A DNA stretch of 15,010 nt, from positions 1 to 15,010 of the forward strand of contig CAVFWQ010000051.1 of assembly GCA_963626285.1 (NCBI GenBank), read 5' to 3'. Both the position numbers and the translations under genes were made by a program. Each line of letters opens with the position of its first letter. Position 1 is the stretch's first letter. The notes under the pieces are model-generated. The model was not told the DNA's origin. It saw only the letters and a program-made list of their open reading frames with translations, and made no database searches. Below are positions 1 to 4,764 of this stretch, piece by piece. The DNA comes from CAVDRM01 sp963626285. Its GTDB lineage: Bacteria > Bacillota > Clostridia > Christensenellales > Aristaeellaceae.

Positions 1-5
1 TTTAT

Positions 6-81
6 GCGGTAGTAGCTCAGTTGGTAGAGCGCCACCTTGCCAAGGTGGAGGTCGCGAGTCCGAGTCTCGTCTACCGCTCCA
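6..81 (+). tRNA. tRNA-Gly (anticodon GCC)
   Basis: A full cloverleaf can be folded. The 7-bp acceptor stem is GCGGTAG (6-12) with CTACCGC (71-77), the discriminator is U at 78, and the CCA tail is encoded (79-81). The anticodon stem CCACC/GGTGG encloses loop TTGCCAA with anticodon GCC at 39-41. The D-loop keeps the usual GG pair. The T-loop reads TCCGAGT, so the position equivalent to U55 is C (base 60), which is unusual. No promoter is visible because the window starts 5 bases upstream, so the gene may be part of a longer tRNA cluster. Confidence 0.97.
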
Positions 82-89
82 TTTTTTCC

Positions 90-164
90 GGCGCTATAGC
101 CAAGCGGTAAGGCGAAGGTCTGCAAAACCTTTATTCCCCGGTTCGATTCCGGGTGGCGCCTCCA
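90..164 (+). tRNA. tRNA-Cys (anticodon GCA)
   Basis: The acceptor stem is GGCGCTA (90-96) with TGGCGCC (154-160). The discriminator is U at 161, as expected for tRNA-Cys, and CCA is encoded at 162-164. The anticodon stem AAGGT/ACCTT encloses loop CTGCAAA with anticodon GCA at 122-124. The T-arm has the normal TTCGATT loop. It lies 8 bases after tRNA-Gly, so the two are almost certainly co-transcribed and cut from one precursor. Confidence 0.97.
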
Positions 165-192
165 ATTTCACAGCATCCCTTGACGGGGTCAC

Positions 193-231
193 AAAATGGT
201 TACATTTTATCATTCAATGTAACCATTTTTT
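193..231 (+). terminator. Terminator of the tRNA transcript
   Basis: A 14-bp perfect stem (193-206 with 216-229) closes a 9-base loop, and a run of T extends to 231. The stem is AT-rich but long. It sits 28 bases after the last tRNA and upstream of an independent promoter, as expected for a Rho-independent terminator. Confidence 0.8.
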
Positions 232-291
232 GTAATTTAATCGCTTATGTGGCGGTGCTTTTATGCGTTGAAGCGGTTTTCCCTGCGGGAA

Positions 292-320
292 TTGACAAAT
301 TTCCTCACCGTTGGTACAAT
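292..320 (+). promoter_or_regulatory. Promoter of the DegV gene
   Basis: TTGACA at 292-297 and TACAAT at 315-320 are separated by 17 bases. This is a near-consensus vegetative sigma-factor promoter. It lies about 47 bases upstream of the DegV start codon. Confidence 0.85.
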
Positions 321-366
321 GCTTGTGCGGGTCGGACAGAAGGACGGCCGGATGGGAGGAAAAACG

Positions 367-1242
367 ATGGCACTTTACATCGTGACGGATGCTGCCTGCG
401 ATTTGCCCAAGAGCTTTGTGGACAAGCAGAAGGATTTTTGCGTAATCCCCATGCCGTACCATTTGGACGGGCAGGAAAAAATGTATGTTCCCTATGACGG
501 CTCGGATGCGCTGCACCTCTTTTACGACGAGCTGAGAAACGGCGCCGTGGCGACGACCGCGCAGGTCAGCCTGACGGACTATCAAAGGGTGTTCACGGAT
601 TTGGTGAAAGACGGCCATGAGGTCGTTTATATCTGCTTTACTTCCGGCTTGAGCGGCACTTTGCAGACCGCGGAGCTGGCCAAGGGAATGGTGCTGGAAA
701 GCTACCCGAACGCCCGCATTTATATCTTGGATTCCCTCTGTCCGAGCGGCGGCGAGGGGCTTCTCGTTTATTACGCCCTGCAAAAGCGGGACGAGGGCAT
801 GGACGCGGACGCGCTGGTCAAATGGGTGCTGGCGCATCGGCAGAACATCGCGCACTGGTTTACCGTGGATGATCTGGACTTCCTGTACCGCGGCGGGCGC
901 GTGAGCCGCTCCTCGGCCTTCTTGGGCGGGATGCTGAAAATCAAGCCCATCCTGAATGTCAACTTTGAAGGCAAGCTCATCCCGCAGGAAAAGGTCGCGG
1001 GGCGCAAGCGGGCGCTGAAGGCGCTGGCCGAAAAGTACGCGGAGCTGGCTGTTCCCAAGACGGGGCAGACCGTCGTCATCGGCCATGGCGACTGCTTGGA
1101 GGACGCGCAGTATACCGCCGACGCCATACGGCATCTTGTGCCGGACGTGGGCGAAATTCTCTTCTGGCCAATCGGCGCCATCATCGGTGCGCACTCCGGT
1201 CCCGGCACAGTCGCGGTCTTCTTCCTCTGCGCCAGCAGATGA
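367..1242 (+). CDS. DegV family fatty-acid-binding protein
   Basis: This 291-residue protein belongs to the DegV (EDD fold) family. Members bind long-chain fatty acids and, as FakB, present them to the fatty acid kinase FakA for incorporation into phospholipid; other paralogues have no known role. Visible family motifs are TDAACDLP (residues 7-14), TSGLSGT (92-98, the loop that holds the carboxylate), LYRGGRVS (173-180) followed by the IKP motif, and the C-terminal GAHSGPG (274-280). The length is normal for the family. I chose the ATG at 367 because GGGAGGA lies just upstream at 354-360; the frame stays open to 247, but that start has no ribosome binding site and would lie upstream of the promoter. 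It appears to be a single-gene transcript. No fakA is in the window, so the fatty-acid role is inferred from the family. Several DegV paralogues usually occur per genome, so I give no symbol. Confidence 0.93.
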   Translation: MALYIVTDAACDLPKSFVDKQKDFCVIPMPYHLDGQEKMYVPYDGSDALHLFYDELRNGAVATTAQVSLTDYQRVFTDLVKDGHEVVYICFTSGLSGTLQTAELAKGMVLESYPNARIYILDSLCPSGGEGLLVYYALQKRDEGMDADALVKWVLAHRQNIAHWFTVDDLDFLYRGGRVSRSSAFLGGMLKIKPILNVNFEGKLIPQEKVAGRKRALKALAEKYAELAVPKTGQTVVIGHGDCLEDAQYTADAIRHLVPDVGEILFWPIGAIIGAHSGPGTVAVFFLCASR

Positions 1243-1265
1243 TCAATCATTAACGGATATGAAAA

Positions 1266-1294
1266 CAGGGTGTCAAGGAAAATTTGACACCCTG
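1266..1294. terminator. Hairpin between convergent degV and rrf2, first
   Basis: An 11-bp perfect stem (CAGGGTGTCAA, 1266-1276, with its complement at 1284-1294) closes a 7-base loop 23 bases after the DegV stop codon. The plus strand then reads CTGTTATATT, a weak T-tract, while the minus strand has TTTT directly after the stem. Probably a terminator usable in both directions between the convergent genes. Confidence 0.6.
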
Positions 1295-1308
1295 CTGTTA
1301 TATTCCGA

Positions 1309-1333
1309 AAACCCCGTCATAGCGGCGGGGTTT
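1309..1333. terminator. Hairpin between convergent degV and rrf2, second
   Basis: An 8-bp perfect stem (AAACCCCG, 1309-1316, with CGGGGTTT, 1326-1333) closes a 9-base loop. On the minus strand the GC-rich arm runs into TTTT, so it suits termination of the leftward rrf2 transcript, about 110 bases past its stop. On the plus strand it could back up the first hairpin. Confidence 0.5.
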
Positions 1334-1349
1334 ATGATATTTCGGCAAT

Positions 1350-1499
1350 ATGAAAACAGAAATCGGGCATATCGAAATCGGGCATTCCGATGCCTCGGGG
1401 GTGATGGAGCTGCTGACGAAACACGTGCAAAGCGGCGTGCGGGTCATATCACATAGTCATACCCATTCGGCTCGCTGTGCATCAGGTCCGCCAGGGTGA
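1350..1499 (+). other. Short open frame of 49 codons, possible remnant
   Basis: An ATG at 1350 opens a 49-codon frame with plausible amino-acid composition (it begins MKTEIGHIEIGHSD). Its last 56 bases run antisense into the 3' end of the Rrf2 gene. There is no recognizable ribosome binding site upstream and I do not recognise the protein. An internal 12-base direct repeat (GAAATCGGGCAT at 1359-1370 and 1374-1385) encodes the doubled EIGH. It is either a decayed gene start or chance; I would not annotate it as expressed. Confidence 0.15.
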
Positions 1500-1875
1500 T
1501 GTTCTCAAAGTATTCCGTAATGAGCTTATCCAGTCCGCGCCACATGGGCAGCGTGCGGCATTCGGATGAACGGGGACACACGCCGGCATCGGGGGCAAGG
1601 CAGGAAACGGGCGCCATGGAATCCTCCGTGACCAGCAGGATGCTTTCCACGGTATACTGCTCCGGCGCTTTGACCAGCCGATATCCGCCGCCCTTCCCTC
1701 TCACGCCGGTCAGCAGCTTTGCTTTGACCAAGAGCTTGATGATGCTCTCCAAATATTTTTCGGATATCTCCTGCCGCTGCGCAATCACCTTCAGCGGAAT
1801 AAAGCCGTCCGCCTGATGCTCGGCCAAATCAATCATAACCCGAAGCGCGTACCGCCCTTTGGTTGAAATCAGCAT
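1444..1875 (-). CDS. Rrf2 family regulator, CymR/IscR-like
   Basis: This 143-residue DNA-binding regulator has the Rrf2 N-terminus MLISTKGRYALRVMIDLA and a winged helix-turn-helix with ISEKYLESIIKLL at residues 37-49 and the GVRGKGGGYRL wing at 57-67. It carries three cysteines, Cys92, Cys100 and Cys106, placed like the Fe-S ligands of IscR but spaced C-X7-C-X5-C; the position matching the fourth IscR ligand (His107) is Leu109. The last residues are YDYVI, ending in isoleucine. I chose the ATG at 1873-1875 because a GGGAGGGG site lies just upstream; the open frame runs 19 codons further to 1932, but those would overlap the promoter. The divergent neighbour is cysK, so it most likely controls cysteine synthesis, as CymR does in Bacillus. 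Whether it binds a cluster, CysK, or both is inference. CymR and IscR are both possible names, so I leave the symbol blank. Confidence 0.9.
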   Translation of the reverse strand: MLISTKGRYALRVMIDLAEHQADGFIPLKVIAQRQEISEKYLESIIKLLVKAKLLTGVRGKGGGYRLVKAPEQYTVESILLVTEDSMAPVSCLAPDAGVCPRSSECRTLPMWRGLDKLITEYFENITLADLMHSEPNGYDYVI

Positions 1876-1903
1876 ATCCGCCCCTCCCTTGAAAAACAAT
1901 CCT

Positions 1904-1932
1904 ATTATACGGCAGGAAGGTGGGTAAATCAA
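1904..1932 (-). promoter_or_regulatory. Promoter of the rrf2 gene
   Basis: On the minus strand TTGATT (1927-1932) and TATAAT (1904-1909) are separated by 17 bases. The -10 is perfect and the -35 matches 4 of 6. It directs transcription leftward into rrf2 and lies back to back with the cysK promoter, whose -35 begins only 22 bases away. Confidence 0.75.
1918..1926 (+). promoter_or_regulatory. Possible operator half-site in the rrf2 promoter
   Basis: AGGTGGGTA matches 8 of 9 bases of the right arm (AGGTTGGTA) of the dyad at the cysK start site. It lies in the spacer between the -35 and -10 of the rrf2 promoter. The opposite arm is not recognizable here. It could allow weak autoregulation, but a single 9-base match near a related site is limited evidence. 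Confidence 0.35.
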
Positions 1933-1953
1933 TCAAAAATTGTATAACAGCTA

Positions 1954-1982
1954 TTGACAAACAGACGGGTGCGTTCTATAAT
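1954..1982 (+). promoter_or_regulatory. Promoter of cysK
   Basis: TTGACA (1954-1959) and TATAAT (1977-1982) with a 17-base spacer give a full consensus promoter. Such a strong promoter fits a gene held in check by a repressor. The start site is expected near 1989, which leaves an untranslated leader of roughly 200 bases. Confidence 0.88.
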
Positions 1983-1985
1983 TCG

Positions 1986-2010
1986 TACAAACCTACAAGA
2001 AAGGTTGGTA
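1986..2010 (+). promoter_or_regulatory. Dyad operator at the cysK start site
   Basis: TACAAACCT (1986-1994) and AGGTTGGTA (2002-2010) form an inverted repeat that pairs at 8 of 9 positions around a 7-base centre. It starts 4 bases after the -10 and covers the expected start of transcription, a classic repressor position. The Rrf2 protein encoded next door is the obvious candidate to bind it. Confidence 0.65.
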
Positions 2011-2097
2011 ATGCAATGAACTGCCTTTGGGAATTTCGATGTTGCCGCCGTCAATCGGCAGATGCGCGGACAGCCGGATGATACGCTTTTTGACCAT
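1993..2097 (-). other. Antisense open frame of 34 codons, possible remnant
   Basis: The minus strand of the cysK leader carries an ATG at 2097 and 34 codons (beginning MVKKRIIRLSAHLPIDGG) that read like ordinary protein, and the frame stays open upstream to a stop at 2146-2148. There is no ribosome binding site, and the stop codon falls inside the cysK operator. I do not recognise it. It is probably a fossil fragment or chance. Confidence 0.12.
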
Positions 2098-2196
2098 GAC
2101 CGCTTCGGACGGCCTTTCCGCTCCGCTTTGCCGAAAGCGAAAAAATCATTCTGAATTTTGCATAACAACAATAATATTATTTAGGAGGGAAACATC

Positions 2197-3129
2197 ATGA
2201 GCAAGATTTACACATCCGCCGACCAGCTGATTGGCAAGACCCCTTTGCTGGAACTGGTTCACATTGAGAAGGCCGAGAATCTGGAGGCGAAGGTTCTGGG
2301 CAAGCTGGAGTATTTCAACCCAGCCGGCAGCGTGAAGGATCGCATTGCCAAGGCCATGATTGACGACGCGGAGCACAAGGGCTTGCTGAAAGCAGGCTCT
2401 GTGATTATCGAGCCTACTTCCGGCAACACCGGCATCGGCCTGGCTTCCGTGGCCGCCGCCCGCGGCTACCGCATCATCATCGTCATGCCGGACACGATGA
2501 GCGTGGAGCGCCGCCAGCTGATGAAGGCTTACGGCGCAGAGCTGGTGCTGACCGAGGGCACCAAGGGCATGAAGGGCGCTATTGCCAAGGCGGATGAGCT
2601 GGCAAAGGAGATTCCGGACAGCTTCATCCCCGGCCAGTTTGTCAATCCCGCCAACCCCGCGATTCATAAGGCGACCACCGGCCCTGAAATCTGGCAGGAT
2701 ACCGACGGCAAGGTCGATATCTTTGTGGCGGGCGTCGGCACGGGCGGGACGATTACCGGTGTCGGCGAATACCTGAAGAGCCGGAATCCCAACGTGCAAG
2801 TGGTGGCCGTGGAGCCCGCGTCCTCTCCGGTGCTGAGCAAGGGCATCGCCGGCAGCCACAAAATTCAGGGCATCGGCGCAGGCTTTGTACCCGATGTGCT
2901 GGACACCAAGATTTACGATGAGATCATTGCCGTAGAGAATGAGGATGCTTTTGCCGCCGGCAGGCTGGTCGGCAAGAAGGAGGGCGTCTTGGTGGGCATT
3001 TCCTCCGGCGCCGCGGTATGGGCTGCCATCCAGCTGGCAAAGAGGCCGGAGAACAAGGGCAAGACCATCGTCGCTCTTCTGCCCGACACGGGGGATCGCT
3101 ACCTCTCTACGCCGCTGTTTGCGGATTGA
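2197..3129 (+). CDS. cysK: O-acetylserine sulfhydrylase (cysteine synthase A)
   Basis: This 310-residue PLP enzyme of fold type II condenses O-acetylserine with sulfide to make cysteine and acetate, the last step of cysteine synthesis, in the cytoplasm. Visible hallmarks are the PLP lysine Lys47 in GSVKDRIA, the substrate loop PTSGNTGIG (residues 73-81), Gln147 in the QFVNPANP stretch, the phosphate-binding loop GTGGTITG (181-188) and a late ISSGAA motif. The length is typical of CysK. The ATG at 2197 follows a strong AGGAGGG site (2183-2189). It lies divergently from the Rrf2 regulator and is controlled by a consensus promoter with a dyad operator on the start site, so repression when cysteine is ample is likely. 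In Bacillus, CysK is itself the partner of CymR, and the terminal Ile of the neighbouring regulator suggests the same here. CysM or cystathionine beta-synthase are less likely given the close match to CysK motifs. Confidence 0.96.
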   Translation: MSKIYTSADQLIGKTPLLELVHIEKAENLEAKVLGKLEYFNPAGSVKDRIAKAMIDDAEHKGLLKAGSVIIEPTSGNTGIGLASVAAARGYRIIIVMPDTMSVERRQLMKAYGAELVLTEGTKGMKGAIAKADELAKEIPDSFIPGQFVNPANPAIHKATTGPEIWQDTDGKVDIFVAGVGTGGTITGVGEYLKSRNPNVQVVAVEPASSPVLSKGIAGSHKIQGIGAGFVPDVLDTKIYDEIIAVENEDAFAAGRLVGKKEGVLVGISSGAAVWAAIQLAKRPENKGKTIVALLPDTGDRYLSTPLFAD

Positions 3130-3241
3130 ACGTGGACAACGGTGGAGAACAAGATGCTTTATTGAGGACGAAATTATTTAAAAGTGGAAAATTAATAACA
3201 AAATACACACAAATCATCCGAAAAAGTGGTACAATCAATCC

Positions 3242-3274
3242 GATGTTCGTGTTTCAATGAAAAACACGAACATT
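3242..3274 (+). promoter_or_regulatory. PurBox-like inverted repeat upstream of purR
   Basis: AAACACGAACATT (3262-3274) matches 11 of 13 positions of the Bacillus PurBox as I recall it (AWWWCCGAACWWT). The inverted arm at 3242-3254 matches 10 of 13. The CGAA cores are 17 bases apart, close to the 16-17 known for paired PurBoxes, though here the cores point away from rather than towards each other. It lies just upstream of the purR promoter and coincides with the cysK terminator stem, so the similarity may be incidental. Confidence 0.35.
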
Positions 3275-3279
3275 TTTTT
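3243..3279 (+). terminator. Terminator after cysK
   Basis: A perfect 12-bp stem (3243-3254 with 3262-3273) closes the 7-base loop CAATGAA and is followed by seven T (3273-3279). This is a strong Rho-independent terminator, about 110 bases after the cysK stop and upstream of the purR promoter. Confidence 0.85.
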
Positions 3280-3288
3280 GAAAAACAG

Positions 3289-3317
3289 TGGAAATATTCA
3301 CAAAGCTGCGGTATAAT
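3289..3317 (+). promoter_or_regulatory. Promoter of the purR operon
   Basis: TATAAT at 3312-3317 is a perfect -10. With a 17-base spacer the -35 is TGGAAA (3289-3294), 4 of 6 matches. The weak -35 would fit a moderate, perhaps regulated, promoter. It precedes the purR start codon by about 40 bases and is the only clear promoter before truA ends. Confidence 0.65.
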
Positions 3318-3357
3318 AGAGCGCCGGAAGCACCGATTGACAAGGAGGATGCCACCG

Positions 3358-4170
3358 ATGGAGAAGATAAAGCGCGCCGAGCGTCTGGCCGTGATGGGGC
3401 GCATTCTGACAGCCGAGCCGAACCGCATTTTTAATCTGTCCTATTTCTGCGATATGTTTTCTGCCGCCAAGTCCACCATCAGCGAGGATGCGGCGATGCT
3501 GGCGCATATCTATGAAGAGGCGCATCTGGGCTGCGTGGAGACCCTGACCGGCGCGGCGGGCGGCGTCCGCTATCGTCCGATCGGCGTAAAAGGCGAGGAC
3601 AGGGCGTTCGTGGAGCGCGTCTGCACCATGCTTTCCGAGCCATCCCGCGTGCTGCCGGGCGGCTTCCTGTATTTTTCGGATATTCTGGCCGACCCGGAGC
3701 TGGTGTCCCGCATGGGCAACATGATTGCGGGGCGGTACTATGACGAGCATATCGACTTTGTCCTGACGATGGAAACGAAGGGCATTCCCGTGGCGCTGGA
3801 GACGGCGGGCGCGCTGCGCGTTCCGCTGGTCATTGCGCGCCGCGCCACCAAGGTGTATGAGGGCAGCGCGGTCAACATCAGCTATATGTCCGGCAACGGG
3901 GCGATTGAAACGATGGCGCTTTCCCGCCGCGCCGTGCATGATGGGCAGCGGACGCTGATTGTGGATGATTTCACCCGCGGCGGCGGAACGGCCCGCGGCA
4001 TGATTGCCCTGATGAAGGAATTCGGCGTGCCCGTGGCCGGCGTGTGCTTTGTGCTGGCGCTGGAGCGCCCGCAAACGGCGCTACTTGAAAACGAAAGCTC
4101 CCTGATGGTCATGCAGCCCATCGGGGCGGACGGTTCGGTCAGGGTGCGCCCGTCGGATTGGGTCAAGTAA
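3358..4170 (+). CDS. purR: Purine regulator PurR (PRPP-responsive)
   Basis: This 270-residue protein is a Firmicutes-type PurR, unrelated to the LacI-type PurR of E. coli. An N-terminal winged-helix domain (about 1-75, with FSAAKSTISED at 34-44) is joined to a phosphoribosyltransferase-like domain that binds PRPP and does no catalysis. The PRPP loop is LIVDDFTRGGGTARGM (200-215). The TMETKGIPVA segment (137-146) is also typical. In Bacillus, PurR represses purine synthesis and salvage genes, and PRPP releases it from DNA; in some lactic acid bacteria it activates. It is slightly shorter than the 285-residue Bacillus protein. The ATG at 3358 has AAGGAGG 9 bases upstream (3342-3348); the in-frame ATG at 3349 is too close to that site. 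It heads the operon, with pth 18 bases downstream. A PurBox-like repeat upstream suggests autoregulation. Confidence 0.95.
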   Translation: MEKIKRAERLAVMGRILTAEPNRIFNLSYFCDMFSAAKSTISEDAAMLAHIYEEAHLGCVETLTGAAGGVRYRPIGVKGEDRAFVERVCTMLSEPSRVLPGGFLYFSDILADPELVSRMGNMIAGRYYDEHIDFVLTMETKGIPVALETAGALRVPLVIARRATKVYEGSAVNISYMSGNGAIETMALSRRAVHDGQRTLIVDDFTRGGGTARGMIALMKEFGVPVAGVCFVLALERPQTALLENESSLMVMQPIGADGSVRVRPSDWVK

Positions 4171-4188
4171 GCATTGCAGGAGTTTTTT

Positions 4189-4764
4189 ATGCGAGCCATT
4201 GTCGGTTTGGGCAATCCCAGCAGCCGGTACGAGCATACGCGCCATAACGCCGGCTTTGATACCATTGATATTTTATCGCAAAAGTTAGACCTCCCCGTCA
4301 AGAAGCTCAAGTGCCGCGCCGTGACGGGCGAGGGCGTGTATGCGGGAGAGCGCATTGTTCTGATCAAGCCGCAGACCTTTATGAACAACAGCGGCCTGAG
4401 CGTTTCGGATGCGCTTTCGTGGTACAAGCTGCAGCCCGCGGAGCTGCTTTTGATTGTGGACGACATCGACCTTCCCTTTGGGCAGGTGCGTCTGCGCGGC
4501 AAAGGCGGGCCGGGCACACACAACGGGCTTCGCAGCATCCTGCAATGCACCGGCAGCGGCGATTTTCCCCGCGTCCGCATCGGCATGGGGCAGCCGCCGA
4601 AGGACTGGGACTTGGCAGACTATGTCTTGGGGCATTTTGACACGCAGGAGGACAGGAAAATCGCCTTTGACGCTTATATGACTGCCGCGGATGCCGCCCT
4701 GTGCTGGGTGAAAAACGGCATTGACGCGGCGATGAATCAATACAATAAGAAGCATGCTGAATGA
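4189..4764 (+). CDS. pth: Peptidyl-tRNA hydrolase
   Basis: This 191-residue enzyme cleaves the ester bond of peptidyl-tRNAs that fall off stalled ribosomes and so recycles tRNA; it is essential in most bacteria. The bacterial Pth motifs are present: GLGNPSSRYEHTRHNAG (residues 6-22) with catalytic His19 and Asn9, FMNNSG (64-69) with Asn67, DDIDLP (91-96) with Asp91, which aligns with the Asp that activates the His, and GGPGTHNGLRS (106-116) with Asn112. The length is standard. I chose the ATG at 4189, preceded by GCAGGAG, over an in-frame TTG at 4174 that lies upstream of that site. Pth is also called SpoVC in Bacillus, where it sits between purR and mfd as it does here. Its end overlaps mfd by 11 bases, so translation is probably coupled. 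Confidence 0.97.
   Translation: MRAIVGLGNPSSRYEHTRHNAGFDTIDILSQKLDLPVKKLKCRAVTGEGVYAGERIVLIKPQTFMNNSGLSVSDALSWYKLQPAELLLIVDDIDLPFGQVRLRGKGGPGTHNGLRSILQCTGSGDFPRVRIGMGQPPKDWDLADYVLGHFDTQEDRKIAFDAYMTAADAALCWVKNGIDAAMNQYNKKHAE

Larger units (their letters stand above)
1983..2182 (+). other. Long cysK leader with no recognised riboswitch
   Basis: This is the gene-free stretch between the cysK promoter and its ribosome binding site. After the operator dyad it becomes GC-rich up to about 2139, then AT-rich. A small hairpin, CGCTTT/AAAGCG with loop GCCG (2124-2139), is visible. I looked for T-box (the conserved GGGTGG-type antiterminator sequence) and S-box elements and saw neither, and there is no terminator hairpin with a T-tract before cysK. 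On the minus strand part of it is an open frame (1993-2097). The leader could be the residue of a decayed gene rather than a regulator. Confidence 0.4.

Noticed and set aside
90..164. tRNA-Cys 3' end as an integration site
   Set aside because: No integrase, no repeat of the tRNA end and no foreign-looking genes follow; the downstream genes are core functions.
224..231. EcfT second motif ARC (protein residues 225-227, gene at 10029-10832) as a broken ARG motif
   Set aside because: From what I recall of the family, a Cys followed by Tyr at this position is common in EcfT, so it is not a defect.
247..366. A 40-codon N-terminal extension of the DegV protein
   Set aside because: It would start upstream of the consensus promoter at 292-320, and the ATG at 367 has the good ribosome binding site and the family N-terminus.
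1284..1289. TTGACA after degV as a -35 element
   Set aside because: It is one arm of the terminator hairpin, and no -10-like sequence occurs 16-18 bases downstream.
3337..3342. TTGACA just before purR as a -35 element
   Set aside because: It overlaps the purR ribosome binding site and has no -10 at a proper distance before a start codon; the TATAAT at 3312-3317 is the better promoter.
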